Assembly: GCF_025989145.1 (NCBI RefSeq)
Contig: NZ_JAPDNQ010000001.1
Span: forward strand, 744,001 to 808,000
Direction of reading: 5' to 3'
Length of the DNA stretch: 64,000 nucleotides
Source: Microbacterium sp. SSM24
GTDB lineage: Bacteria; Actinomycetota; Actinomycetes; Actinomycetales; Microbacteriaceae
Positions 9,049 to 17,545 of the stretch are shown in pieces. How positions within the stretch are numbered: position 1 is the first letter of the stretch; every line of letters starts with the position of its first letter. Both the position numbers and the translations under genes were made by a program. Below the pieces are notes generated by a model, which did no database searches, was not told the DNA's origin, and worked only from the letters and a program-made list of their open reading frames with translations.

Positions 9049-9974
9049 GGCCGATCGGGTGGACGTCCCGGCGACAGGGCGAGCTGCGCGGCTGGATCGT
9101 CGTCGGCTGGGGCGCGCTCGGCGTGCTCGCCGTGCTCGTGCTGTGGGAGCTGTACAAGTTCGTCGGTCCCGCGGAGGGCGTCGTGATCGGCGCCGTCGAG
9201 GGCGAGGCCGGTTCGGGCGTCATGATCCTCCCCCGCACCCACGACCGGGCGATGCCGCACGTGTGGGACATGGTCGCGCGGCTCTTCCTGCCGACGAGCG
9301 GCGGCGAGACCCCTCCGCTGTGGGTGTCGGTGGCGACCGCCGCGCTCGTGACCCTCGGCATCGCGGCCGTCGGCTGGATCATCGGGGTCACCGTCGGCGC
9401 CGTCCTCGGACTCGTGATGCAGCGCTGGCGCCTCGTCGAGTGGGGACTGCTGCCCTGGATCGTCGTCAGCCAGATCATCCCGCTGATCGCCTTCGCGCCG
9501 GTCGTCAATGCGATCGGCAACCAGATCGACCGCGGCGGGGGAACCTGGCCGCAGTGGCTGTCGGTGGCGGTGATCGCCTCCTACCTCGCGTTCTTCCCGG
9601 TCTCGATCGGCGTGCTCCGCGGGCTCGCCTCGCCCGACCGCATCCACCTCGACCTGATGCAGAGCTACGCCGCCGGGTACTGGCCGACCCTGTTGCGCCT
9701 GCGACTGCCGGCAGCGGTCCCGCACCTGCTCCCGGCCCTGCGGCTGGCCGCCGCCAACGCCGTGCTCGGCACCGTCGTCGCAGAGGTGTCCATCGGCATG
9801 CGCGGCGGCATCGGCCGCATGCTCATCCAGCTCGCGGGCCAGGCCTCGAGCGACCCCGCCGCGCCGTGGGGCCCGACCTTCGGCGCGATCGCGCTCGGCC
9901 TCATCGCCGCGGCATCCGTCGCCGTCATCGGCCTCGGCCTCGCCAACTACCGCAGAGGAGAAGCCCCGGCATGA
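9045..9974 (+). CDS. ABC transporter permease, nitrate/sulfonate/pyrimidine type
   Basis: A 309-residue inner-membrane protein with about six or seven hydrophobic segments (first near residues 20-40) and the coupling-loop region DLMQSYAAGYWPTLLRLRLP, which is the EAA motif equivalent of the TauC/SsuC/ThiX permease group. It overlaps both neighbours by 4 bp (9045 and 9971). With the second permease at 10789 it probably makes a heterodimeric channel. The extended loop between the first two membrane segments (about residues 45-95) is longer than in the partner permease. Confidence 0.9.
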   Translation: MRPIGWTSRRQGELRGWIVVGWGALGVLAVLVLWELYKFVGPAEGVVIGAVEGEAGSGVMILPRTHDRAMPHVWDMVARLFLPTSGGETPPLWVSVATAALVTLGIAAVGWIIGVTVGAVLGLVMQRWRLVEWGLLPWIVVSQIIPLIAFAPVVNAIGNQIDRGGGTWPQWLSVAVIASYLAFFPVSIGVLRGLASPDRIHLDLMQSYAAGYWPTLLRLRLPAAVPHLLPALRLAAANAVLGTVVAEVSIGMRGGIGRMLIQLAGQASSDPAAPWGPTFGAIALGLIAAASVAVIGLGLANYRRGEAPA

Positions 9975-10792
9975 CCCTTCCCCCCACTTCTGACGAGAAC
10001 ACCGCCGGTTCCGCCGTGCGGGCGGCCGGCGTCGGCAAGGTCTTCCCGACCAAGACCGGCGAGGTCGTCGCCCTCACCGAGGTCGACCTCGAGGTCGCCG
10101 AGGGCGAGTTCGTCTCACTCATCGGCCCATCGGGATGCGGCAAGTCCACGCTGCTGCGCCTCATCGCCGACCTCGACGGGGCCACGACGGGCACCCTGGA
10201 GATCTTCGGCAAGCCGGCGTCGCGTGCGCGCGCCGACCAGGACTACGGCATCGCGTTCCAGCAGGCGGGCCTGTTGCCGTGGCGCACCGTCGCGGCCAAC
10301 ATCGGCCTGCCGCTCGAGCTGCACGGCACCGGCAAGACGCAGCGCGCCGCTCGCGTCGCCGAGCTCGCCGAGCTCGTCGGCCTCACGGAGTTCATCGACC
10401 GCTACCCCGACCAGCTCTCCGGCGGCATGCAGCAGCGCGTCGCGATCGCCCGCGCCCTCGCGGCCCGCCCGCGACTGCTCCTCATGGACGAGCCGTTCGG
10501 CGCACTCGACGAGATGACGCGGGAGTACCTGCAGTCCGAGCTGACCCGCATCGCGGGCGAGACGGGGGCCGCCGTCGTCTTCGTGACCCACTCGATCCCC
10601 GAGGCGGTCTTCCTGTCGGACCGCGTCGTGGTGATGAGCCCGCGACCCGGCCGCATCACAGACGTCATCGTCACGGGCCTCGGCGCCGTGCGCGACGAGG
10701 ACCTGCGCGAGTCGCCGGAGTACTTCGACCGTGTCACCGCCGTGCGCGAGGCCCTCCACGGCACCCGCATCGAGAGGGCGAACGAACGATGA
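9971..10792 (+). CDS. ABC transporter ATP-binding protein, nitrate/sulfonate/pyrimidine type
   Basis: A 273-residue ATPase with Walker A GPSGCGKST (residues 52-60), Q-loop in AFQQAGLLPWRTV, signature [15 protein letters not shown] and Walker B LLLMDEPFGALDE, followed by VTHSIPEAVFLSDRV. The FQ..LLPW and HS..EA patterns are typical of the SsuB/TauB/ThiZ ATPases. It is translationally coupled to permeases on both sides by ATGA overlaps, giving the gene order permease-ATPase-permease-binding protein. Confidence 0.93.
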   Translation: MTLPPTSDENTAGSAVRAAGVGKVFPTKTGEVVALTEVDLEVAEGEFVSLIGPSGCGKSTLLRLIADLDGATTGTLEIFGKPASRARADQDYGIAFQQAGLLPWRTVAANIGLPLELHGTGKTQRAARVAELAELVGLTEFIDRYPDQLSGGMQQRVAIARALAARPRLLLMDEPFGALDEMTREYLQSELTRIAGETGAAVVFVTHSIPEAVFLSDRVVVMSPRPGRITDVIVTGLGAVRDEDLRESPEYFDRVTAVREALHGTRIERANER

Positions 10793-11622
10793 CCGACGCC
10801 CCCGCCTCGACGATGCTCCCGGCGCCTCCCGGGAAGAGCCAGCGCGCGCGTCCGTCGGACGAGAAGCCGCTCCCCGGCTGGCTGCGCATCGTCGCGCCGA
10901 TCATCGTCGGATTCCTCATCCTGGCCGTCTGGACGATCTGGGTCGCATCGGGCACCGCCCCGCGCATGCTCCCCAGCCCGGTCGCCATCGCCGCCGAGTT
11001 CGTGCTGCGCTGGCCGATCATCGCCGAGGACATGGCCGTCACCGCGACGAACGCGCTCGTCGGCCTCGTCGCGGGCTCGATCCTCGCGATCCTCTTCGCG
11101 GCGCTCGCGGCGGCCGCACGCCCGATCGACGGCATGCTCGCGCCGCTCATCTCGGCGCTCGCCGTCATCCCGATCGTCGCGATCACGCCGATCCTCAACA
11201 CGATGTTCGGCGCGTCGAGCCAGTTCGGACGGCAGGCGGTCGCGACGATCGCCGCGTTCATCCCGGTGTTCGTCAACGTGCTGCGCGGCCTGCGTCAGAC
11301 CCGGCCCGTGCATCGGGACCTGATGCGGGCATCCGGCGCCTCGAGCTCGCAGACGTTCCGCATCCTCACTCTCCCGACCGCCCTCCCGTACCTCATGACG
11401 GGCCTGCGCATCGCGAGCTCGCTCGCCGTGATCGCGGCGCTCGTGGCCGAGTACTTCGGCGGCCCCGCCGACGGCATCGGCACCGCGATCGCGACCTACG
11501 CCAAGTCGGGCCGCGCCGCGCTCGCGTGGGCGTACGTCGTCGGAGGCATCCTCATCGGCCTCGTGTTCTTCCTCGTCACCTCGCTCCTGGAGCGGCTGGC
11601 GACACGGCGCTCGCGCCCCTGA
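10789..11622 (+). CDS. ABC transporter permease, nitrate/sulfonate/pyrimidine type
   Basis: A 277-residue permease with six predicted membrane spans (first near residues 35-55) and the coupling loop DLMRASGASSSQTFRILTLP. It belongs to the BPD_transp_1 family. It overlaps the ATPase stop by 4 bp (ATGA, 10789-10792) and is followed after 56 bp by the binding-protein gene. It is a paralogue of the permease at 9045 but lacks that protein's long first loop. Confidence 0.92.
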   Translation: MTDAPASTMLPAPPGKSQRARPSDEKPLPGWLRIVAPIIVGFLILAVWTIWVASGTAPRMLPSPVAIAAEFVLRWPIIAEDMAVTATNALVGLVAGSILAILFAALAAAARPIDGMLAPLISALAVIPIVAITPILNTMFGASSQFGRQAVATIAAFIPVFVNVLRGLRQTRPVHRDLMRASGASSSQTFRILTLPTALPYLMTGLRIASSLAVIAALVAEYFGGPADGIGTAIATYAKSGRAALAWAYVVGGILIGLVFFLVTSLLERLATRRSRP

Positions 11623-11678
11623 CCCCTCGACCCACCGGCTCCACCCCGAGAGAACAAGCACCACACGAAAGGATCAGC

Positions 11679-12857
11679 ATGAGGCACAGCACCAGACGCG
11701 GCATCGCCGCGGCATCCGTCTTCACGATCGCAGCGCTCGCGCTCGCCGGCTGCGCGGGGTCGTCGGACCCCGACTCCAGCGACGGCGGAGGCGGCGAGGA
11801 CTTCGAACCGCTGACCTCGGTGAAGCTGCAGCTGCAGTGGCTGCCGCAGGCGCAGTTCGCGGGCTACTACGTCGCCCAGGAACAGGGCTACTTCGAGGAG
11901 GAGGGCTTCGACGACGTCGAGATCGTCCCGTCCGGCGGCGACATCGTGCCGCAGGACGCCCTCGTCGCGGGAGATGTGGACTTCGCGATCGCGTGGGTCC
12001 CGAAGGTCCTCGGCACCCTCGAGGCCACCGGCGTCGAGCTCACCGACATCGCGCAGGTCTTCCAGGAGTCGGGCACGATGCAGGTGGCCTGGAAGGGTGA
12101 CGGCATCGAGTCGGTCGCCGACTTCGAAGGCAAGCGCATCGGCTCGTGGGGCTTCGGCAACGAGTGGGAGATCTTCGCGGCGATGGCCGCGGACGACCTC
12201 GACGCGAGCACGGTGTCGATCACGACGCAGGACTTCTCGATGAACGCGCTCCTCGACCGCGACGTCGACGCCGCCCAGGCGATGACGTACAACGAGTGGG
12301 CGCAGATCCTCGAGGTCGTCAACCCCGACACCGGCGAGCTGTACCAGCCCGACGACTTCGACGTCGTCTCGTACCAGGACACCGAGGGGGCCATGCTGCA
12401 GGACGCCATCTGGGCCGACACGCAGCGCCTCGCCGATGACCCGGCCTACGCCGACGCCGCGGTGCGGTTCCTCAAGGCCGTGACGAAGGGCTGGATCTTC
12501 GCGCGCGACAATCCCGAGGAGGCGGCCGAGATCGTCTACGACATCGCCTCGAACGCCGAGGCGGCCTTCCCGGTCGGTCCCGTGCACCAGCTGTGGCAGA
12601 TGAACGAGGTCAACAAGCTGATCTGGACCGGCGCCGACTTCGGTCTCGTCGACCAGTCGGCATGGGACAAGACCGTCGCGGGCGCGCTCTCGGCCGTCAA
12701 CCAGGACGGTCTCGAGCTCATCACGACCGAGCCCGCGGCATCCGCGTTCTCGAACGAGTACATCGAGCAGGCGCTCGCCGAACTCGAGGAGGAGGGAGTC
12801 GAGGTCGGCGGCGAGTACACGCCGATCGACGTCGTCCTGACCGAGGGCGGCCAGTAA
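11679..12857 (+). CDS. ABC substrate-binding lipoprotein, NMT1/THI5-like
   Basis: A 392-residue solute-binding protein. The signal peptide MRHSTRRGIA... ends at a lipobox LALAGC with Cys25, so it is anchored to the outer face of the membrane. The mature part begins VKLQLQWLPQAQFAGYYVA, the strongly conserved opening of NMT1/THI5-like proteins, which bind pyrimidine-type ligands including thiamine precursors. Together with the catabolic genes this suggests a cyclic ureide such as uracil, dihydrouracil or a hydantoin. The ATG at 11679 follows GAAAGGA. A strong terminator-like hairpin follows at 12869. Confidence 0.92.
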   Translation: MRHSTRRGIAAASVFTIAALALAGCAGSSDPDSSDGGGGEDFEPLTSVKLQLQWLPQAQFAGYYVAQEQGYFEEEGFDDVEIVPSGGDIVPQDALVAGDVDFAIAWVPKVLGTLEATGVELTDIAQVFQESGTMQVAWKGDGIESVADFEGKRIGSWGFGNEWEIFAAMAADDLDASTVSITTQDFSMNALLDRDVDAAQAMTYNEWAQILEVVNPDTGELYQPDDFDVVSYQDTEGAMLQDAIWADTQRLADDPAYADAAVRFLKAVTKGWIFARDNPEEAAEIVYDIASNAEAAFPVGPVHQLWQMNEVNKLIWTGADFGLVDQSAWDKTVAGALSAVNQDGLELITTEPAASAFSNEYIEQALAELEEEGVEVGGEYTPIDVVLTEGGQ

Positions 12858-12868
12858 CCGGCCATCCC

Positions 12869-12905
12869 GTCCGGCCGCACCCTCGTCCCGGGGGTGCGGC
12901 CGGAC
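12869..12905 (+). terminator. Intrinsic terminator-like hairpin after the importer
   Basis: A perfect 14-bp stem (GTCCGGCCGCACCC at 12869-12882 with its complement at 12892-12905) and a 9-base loop, followed by ATTCCGTCTTA. It sits directly after the binding-protein gene, so the transaminase and dehydrogenase genes downstream may form a separate transcript. Confidence 0.75.
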
Positions 12906-13007
12906 ATTCCGTCTTACGGGGCACCTTCCTCACCGCGATCGTCGGTTGATTCCGCCGCGCCGATCGCGGATCGTAGCGAGGGGGAGAACGCCACAGGAAG
13001 GACCGCC

Positions 13008-14342
13008 ATGCCGGAAGACCTCGACGCCGAGGCGAAGTCGCTCGATCGGGCCCACGTCTTCCACTCGTGGTCGGCGCAGGCAGGTCTCGATCTGCCCGTG
13101 ATCGCGGGTGGATCCGGCACCGTCGTGTGGGACCACGCGGGCAATCGGATGCTGGACTTCGCCAGTCAGCTCGTGAACGTCAACATCGGGCACCAGCATC
13201 CGGCCGTCGTCGCCGCGATCCAGGCCCAGGCGGCCGAGCTCGCCACCATCGGCCCGGCCACCGCGAACCTCGCGCGCGGACGCGCGGCGCAGCGCATCCT
13301 CGACAAGGCGCCCGACGGCTTCGCGAAGGTCTTCTTCACCAACGGCGGCGCCGACGCGAACGAGAACGCCATCCGCATGGCCCGCCTCCACGCTGCTGCT
13401 CGGGGCGAAGCGGGCCGTGAGACGGTGCTCTCGACCTACCGCTCGTACCACGGCAACACCGGTGCGGCCATCGTCGCGACGGGCGACTGGCGCCGCATGC
13501 CGAACCAGTACGCCCGCGGACACGCGCACTTCTTCGGTCCTTACCTGTACCGCAGCGAGTTCTGGGCGACCACTCCCGAGGAGGAGTCGGCTCGGGCGCT
13601 GCACCACCTCGAACGCGTGATCCAGTCCGAGGGCCCCGCGACGATCGCGGCGATCCTGCTGGAGTCGGTTCCCGGCACCGCCGGCATCCTGCTGCCGCCG
13701 CCGGGCTACCTCGCCGGCGTGCGCGCGCTGTGCGACCGCTACGGCATCGTGCTCATCCTCGACGAGGTCATGGCCGGGTTCGGCCGCACCGGCCGCTGGT
13801 TCGCCTTCGAGGGCTACGACGTCGTCCCCGACCTGATCACGTTCGCCAAGGGGGTCAACTCCGGCTACGTGCCCGTGGGCGGCGTGATCATCTCGGACGC
13901 CATCTCGGCGACGTTCGACGACCGCGTCTTCCCCGGCGGACTCACGTACTCCGGGCACCCGCTGGCCGCGGCATCCATCATCGCGTCGATCGATGCGATG
14001 GAGGACGAGGGCATCGTCGAGAACGCCCGCCGCGTCGGCGCCGATGTGATCGGACCCTCGCTGGCCGACCTCGCCGAGAAGCACCGCCTCATCGGCGAGG
14101 TGCGGGGCGAGGGCGTCTTCTGGGCAATCGAGCTCGTCAGCGACCGGGCGACCCGCGAGCCGGTGGGCGCCGACGTCATCGGCCGGCTCAAGAAGGAGAT
14201 GTCGGCGCGCGGACTCATGCCGTTCGCCGCCGACAACCGCATCCACGTGGTGCCGCCGTGCGTGGTCACCGACGACGAAGTGGCACAGGCCATGTCGATT
14301 TACGATGAAGCTCTGACGAGCGTCGAAGAGGACCTCTCTTGA
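13008..14342 (+). CDS. Class III (omega) aminotransferase, probable beta-alanine transaminase
   Basis: A 444-residue PLP enzyme. The cofactor-binding Asp252 lies in LILDEVMAGFGRTG and the Schiff-base lysine is Lys281 in TFAKGVNSGY. The phosphate-binding part contains FFTNGGADANENAIRMAR (residues 109-126) and STYRSYHGNT. Its position after beta-ureidopropionase and before a semialdehyde dehydrogenase points to transfer of the beta-alanine amino group to pyruvate or 2-oxoglutarate, giving malonate semialdehyde. I chose the ATG at 13008 because AGGAAGG precedes it; an upstream in-frame start at 12894 lies in the terminator region. A paralogue occurs at 56035. Confidence 0.88.
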   Translation: MPEDLDAEAKSLDRAHVFHSWSAQAGLDLPVIAGGSGTVVWDHAGNRMLDFASQLVNVNIGHQHPAVVAAIQAQAAELATIGPATANLARGRAAQRILDKAPDGFAKVFFTNGGADANENAIRMARLHAAARGEAGRETVLSTYRSYHGNTGAAIVATGDWRRMPNQYARGHAHFFGPYLYRSEFWATTPEEESARALHHLERVIQSEGPATIAAILLESVPGTAGILLPPPGYLAGVRALCDRYGIVLILDEVMAGFGRTGRWFAFEGYDVVPDLITFAKGVNSGYVPVGGVIISDAISATFDDRVFPGGLTYSGHPLAAASIIASIDAMEDEGIVENARRVGADVIGPSLADLAEKHRLIGEVRGEGVFWAIELVSDRATREPVGADVIGRLKKEMSARGLMPFAADNRIHVVPPCVVTDDEVAQAMSIYDEALTSVEEDLS

Positions 14343-14394
14343 CGCGTGCGCGTCCTCTCACGAGGAGGGCTTCCCATTGGAGGGCAGGAACACC

Positions 14395-15927
14395 ATGACC
14401 GACACGACGACCCTGGAGCGGACCGACCAGTCCGCGACGACCATCCTCGAGCACTGGGTGGGCGGTGGCGACTGGGCGGGCACGTCCGAGCGCACCGGCT
14501 CCGTCTTCAACCCGGCGCTGGGCACCGTGCAGAAGAGCGTGCGGTTCGCCTCGACCGCTGACGTGGGCGCCGCCGTCGACGTCGCGTCCGATGCCTGGGC
14601 CGCGTGGCGCGACGCGTCGATCGCCAAGCGCCAGACCGTGCTCTTCGCGTTCCGCGAGCTGCTCAACGCCCGCAAGGGCGAGCTCGCCGAGATCCTCACC
14701 CGCGAGCACGGCAAGGTCCTCTCCGACGCGCTCGGCGAGATCGCCCGCGGCATGGAGGTCGTCGAGTTCGCGTGCGGCCTCGGCCACCTCACCAAGGGCG
14801 CGTACTCCGAGAACGTGTCGACCGGCATCGACGTGTACACGCTGCGCCAGCCGCTCGGCGTCGTCGGCATCATCAGCCCCTTCAACTTCCCGGCCATGGT
14901 GCCGCTGTGGTTCTTCTCCGTCGCGCTCGCGGCCGGCAACGCCGTGATCCTCAAGCCCAGCGAGAAGGACCCCACCGCCGCGAACTGGATGGCCGCGCTC
15001 CTCAAGGAGGCCGGACTCCCCGACGGCGTGCTCAACGTCGTCCACGGCGACAAGGAGGCCGTCGACGCGCTCCTCGAGCACCCCGACGTGCGGGCGATCT
15101 CGTTCGTCGGCTCGACGCCGATCGCGAAGTACGTCTACGAGACCGCGACCTCGCACGGCAAGCGCGTGCAGGCCCTCGGCGGCGCGAAGAACCACATGCT
15201 GATCCTCCCCGACGCCGACCTCGACCTCGCGGCCGACGCCGCCGTCAACGCCGGCTTCGGCTCGGCCGGCGAACGCTGCATGGCGATCTCGGTGGTCCTC
15301 GCCGTCGACACCATCGCGGACGCCTTCGTGCAGAAGGTGTCCGAGCGCATGGCGACGCTGCGCACCGGAGACGGCATGCGCGGCTGCGACATGGGACCGC
15401 TCATCACCGGGCAGCACCGCGACAAGGTCACCTCGTACCTCGACATCGCCGACGCCGACGGCGCCTCGGTCGTGGTCGACGGCCGCGATGTCGAGATCGA
15501 CGGCGACCCGAACGGCTTCTGGCTCGGACCCACGCTGATCGACAACGTGCCCACGACCTCGGCCGTGTACAAGGACGAGATCTTCGGCCCGGTGCTGTCG
15601 GTCGTGCGGGTGGAGGGCTACGAGGACGGCCTCGGCATCATCAACTCGAGCCTCTACGGCAACGGCACCGCCATCTTCACGAACGACGGCGGCGCTGCCC
15701 GGCGCTTCCAGCGCGAGGCGCAGGTCGGCATGATCGGCATCAACGTTCCGATCCCCGTGCCGGTCGCGTACCACTCGTTCGGCGGCTGGAAGGCCTCGCT
15801 GTTCGGCGACGCGAAGGCCTACGGCCCCCACGGCTTCGACTTCTTCACGGCCGAGAAGGCTGTCACCTCGCGGTGGCTCGACCCCTCGCACGGCGGTCTG
15901 AACCTGGGCTTCCCGCAGCACGACTGA
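14395..15927 (+). CDS. mmsA: CoA-acylating methylmalonate/malonate-semialdehyde dehydrogenase
   Basis: A 510-residue aldehyde dehydrogenase with the catalytic Cys295 in GSAGERCMAIS, Asn164 in SPFNFPAMVPLW and the NAD-binding motif FVGSTPIAKYVY (residues 237-248). The GERCMA motif and the PFNFPAM motif are diagnostic of the MmsA subfamily, which makes acetyl-CoA or propionyl-CoA from malonate or methylmalonate semialdehyde. It therefore completes beta-alanine (from uracil) and beta-aminoisobutyrate (from thymine) breakdown. The ATG at 14395 follows GGAGGGCAGGAA; an in-frame ATG six codons earlier is less well placed. Confidence 0.95.
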   Translation: MTDTTTLERTDQSATTILEHWVGGGDWAGTSERTGSVFNPALGTVQKSVRFASTADVGAAVDVASDAWAAWRDASIAKRQTVLFAFRELLNARKGELAEILTREHGKVLSDALGEIARGMEVVEFACGLGHLTKGAYSENVSTGIDVYTLRQPLGVVGIISPFNFPAMVPLWFFSVALAAGNAVILKPSEKDPTAANWMAALLKEAGLPDGVLNVVHGDKEAVDALLEHPDVRAISFVGSTPIAKYVYETATSHGKRVQALGGAKNHMLILPDADLDLAADAAVNAGFGSAGERCMAISVVLAVDTIADAFVQKVSERMATLRTGDGMRGCDMGPLITGQHRDKVTSYLDIADADGASVVVDGRDVEIDGDPNGFWLGPTLIDNVPTTSAVYKDEIFGPVLSVVRVEGYEDGLGIINSSLYGNGTAIFTNDGGAARRFQREAQVGMIGINVPIPVPVAYHSFGGWKASLFGDAKAYGPHGFDFFTAEKAVTSRWLDPSHGGLNLGFPQHD

Positions 15928-15942
15928 GCCGTTCGAACCCCC

Positions 15943-15974
15943 GGATGCCGCGACCCGCGTGGGTCGCGGCATCC
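15943..15974. terminator. Strong terminator-like hairpin
   Basis: A perfect 14-bp stem (GGATGCCGCGACCC, 15943-15956) with a four-base loop GCGT, in the convergent gap between mmsA and the lipid-kinase-like gene. The stem includes the octamer GGCATCCG discussed elsewhere. It probably stops transcription of the pyrimidine cluster. Confidence 0.7.
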
Positions 15975-16006
15975 GTCGTCTCCGGGCCTCGGGGCGCTCC
16001 CGAGCC

Positions 16007-16061
16007 GACTCGCCAGAACACGCCGGTCCCGCGATCGCGCACCGGCGTGTCTTGGCGAGTC
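16007..16061. repeat. Quasi-palindrome, family C copy 1
   Basis: The left arm GACTCGCCAGAACACGCCGG (from 16007) and right arm (16041-16061) are complementary except for two adjacent central bases (GA opposite CT-type mismatch). The same mismatch recurs in the second copy at 54163. Both copies lie between convergent genes. Confidence 0.8.
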
Positions 16062-17013
16062 AGGGCTGGGTGGCCGGGGCGAACACGCGCAGCGCGTCGG
16101 GGACGATGCGACAGCGCAGGCGGAAGTCCCCGGCGGCGCGCTCCCCGAGCTCCCCGTCGTGGACGAAGATCGACGGATGCCCCGGCGCCGGCGTGATCCG
16201 CAGGTCGAGGTCGCGCGCGACCAGGCGCTCGACGTCGGCGTCGCGCGGGAACAGGCGCACCGCGCGCAGCACGGCTGCGGTCCGCTTGCCGAACGAGAGC
16301 GCCGCGAGCGCGCGGACGCGCGACCCGCGCGCGTGATGGATGCGGACGTCCAGCACCGCGGCATCCGCTTCCTGGCGCTGCATCGTCGCGACACGGTCCG
16401 GATCGTTGCGTCCGACGCTCACGAACACCGACCACACACGGGCCCTGCGTCCGCCGAGCACGATCGTGAGCGGCTCGGTGCTGCGCAGGGCGGTCCAGGT
16501 CGCGACGACTCCGCCCAGCCACTTGCCGAGGCTGCGGCGGCGCTCGCGCTCGTCGATGAGCTCGGGGTATGCGCCGACCGACACCACGTTGAGCACGGTG
16601 ATCGGCTCGTCGTCGTCGGCGATCGCCTCGACCACGCCGACCGGCACGGTCGATCCCGCCTCGAGCGCATCGATCGCGAGGTCGACGTCGTCGATCCCGA
16701 GCGCGCGGACGAAGTGGTTGAACGTGCCGCCGGGCATCGCGAACAGCGGCCGGTCGTAGTGCCGGGCGAGGCCTGCCATACGCGAGACCGAGCCGTCGCC
16801 GCCGTAGATCCCGAGCACGGCGGGCGCGGCATCCGATTCCATCGCCGCGGCCACCACGTCGGCGAGGTCTTCACCCTCGGCGAGCTCGCGCACCGCCGCC
16901 TCCGGCAGCCGCTCGGCGAACGTGGCGGCCGGGTCCGAGCGGATCACGGAGGTGCCGGACGCCGCGTTGCGCACGATCAGCACGCCCCGTCCGTGCGGAT
17001 GATCGGATGTCAT
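16060..17013 (-). CDS. Diacylglycerol kinase catalytic-domain protein
   Basis: A 317-residue protein of the DAGK/sphingosine kinase-like/NAD kinase superfamily. The nucleotide-binding motif IYGGDGSVSRMAG covers residues 69-81, and PGGTFNHFVRALGI (94-107) matches the conserved second motif. The C-terminal half has the beta-sandwich expected of the family, with the conserved HDGEL motif (in the run IFVHDGELGE). It probably phosphorylates a lipid alcohol at the inner membrane; the exact substrate is not predictable. The start is 9 bp from the Lrp stop, so it may be co-transcribed with the regulator gene. Confidence 0.85.
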   Translation of the reverse strand: MTSDHPHGRGVLIVRNAASGTSVIRSDPAATFAERLPEAAVRELAEGEDLADVVAAAMESDAAPAVLGIYGGDGSVSRMAGLARHYDRPLFAMPGGTFNHFVRALGIDDVDLAIDALEAGSTVPVGVVEAIADDDEPITVLNVVSVGAYPELIDERERRRSLGKWLGGVVATWTALRSTEPLTIVLGGRRARVWSVFVSVGRNDPDRVATMQRQEADAAVLDVRIHHARGSRVRALAALSFGKRTAAVLRAVRLFPRDADVERLVARDLDLRITPAPGHPSIFVHDGELGERAAGDFRLRCRIVPDALRVFAPATQP

Positions 17014-17022
17014 GCGCCGAGA

Positions 17023-17469
17023 CTACGCCGGAAGGATCGGCCGGCTCTCGTAGAACGTCTGCAGCACGACGGTGGTGCGGGTGTTGACCGATGCGGCGAG
17101 GCGGATGTCGCGGATCAGCGTCTCGAGATGCCGCGGCGATGCCACCCGCACGAACAGGATGTAGCTCGCGTCGCCGGCGATGGAGTGGCACGCCTCGATC
17201 TCATCGAGGTGCTCGAGCAGCTCGGGGGCATTGTCGGGCTGCGCCGGGTCGAGAGGCGTGATCTCGATGAAGGCGGACAGCGGCTTGCCGACCGCCTCGG
17301 CGTCGAGAACGGCGCGATACCCCGAGATGACCCCGCTGCTCTCGAGCCGCTTGAGCCGCGCCTGCACGGCGGACGGCGACAGACCGACCCGCTCGGACAG
17401 CTGCGCCAATGTCGCGCGCGCGTCTCGCGAGACCTCGGCCACGATCGCCAGATCGACAGGATCCTCCAT
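17023..17469 (-). CDS. Lrp/AsnC-family transcriptional regulator
   Basis: A 148-residue regulator with an N-terminal helix-turn-helix (LAQLSERVGLSPSAVQARLKR, about residues 21-41) and a C-terminal RAM/AsnC ligand-binding domain (about 60-140). The ligand is unknown; amino acids are usual. It is divergent from the DUF6421 gene with a 76-bp gap, so it probably controls that gene and itself. I chose the ATG at 17469; an ATG ten codons upstream (17499) would extend the protein into the promoter region. Confidence 0.9.
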   Translation of the reverse strand: MEDPVDLAIVAEVSRDARATLAQLSERVGLSPSAVQARLKRLESSGVISGYRAVLDAEAVGKPLSAFIEITPLDPAQPDNAPELLEHLDEIEACHSIAGDASYILFVRVASPRHLETLIRDIRLAASVNTRTTVVLQTFYESRPILPA

Positions 17470-17488
17470 GCATGGAAGAATATCGGTT

Positions 17489-17515
17489 GTAAGCGGCACT
17501 CGCCGGAATTCTTAC
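17489..17515. promoter_or_regulatory. Possible Lrp operator between divergent genes
   Basis: A 5-bp inverted repeat GTAAG (17489-17493) and CTTAC (17511-17515) centred in the 76-bp gap between the Lrp gene and DUF6421. The surrounding sequence is AT-richer than average. This is position-based inference only. Confidence 0.3.
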
Positions 17516-17545
17516 GCCTATCGTGTCCATGATCGGAGGTTCCCT

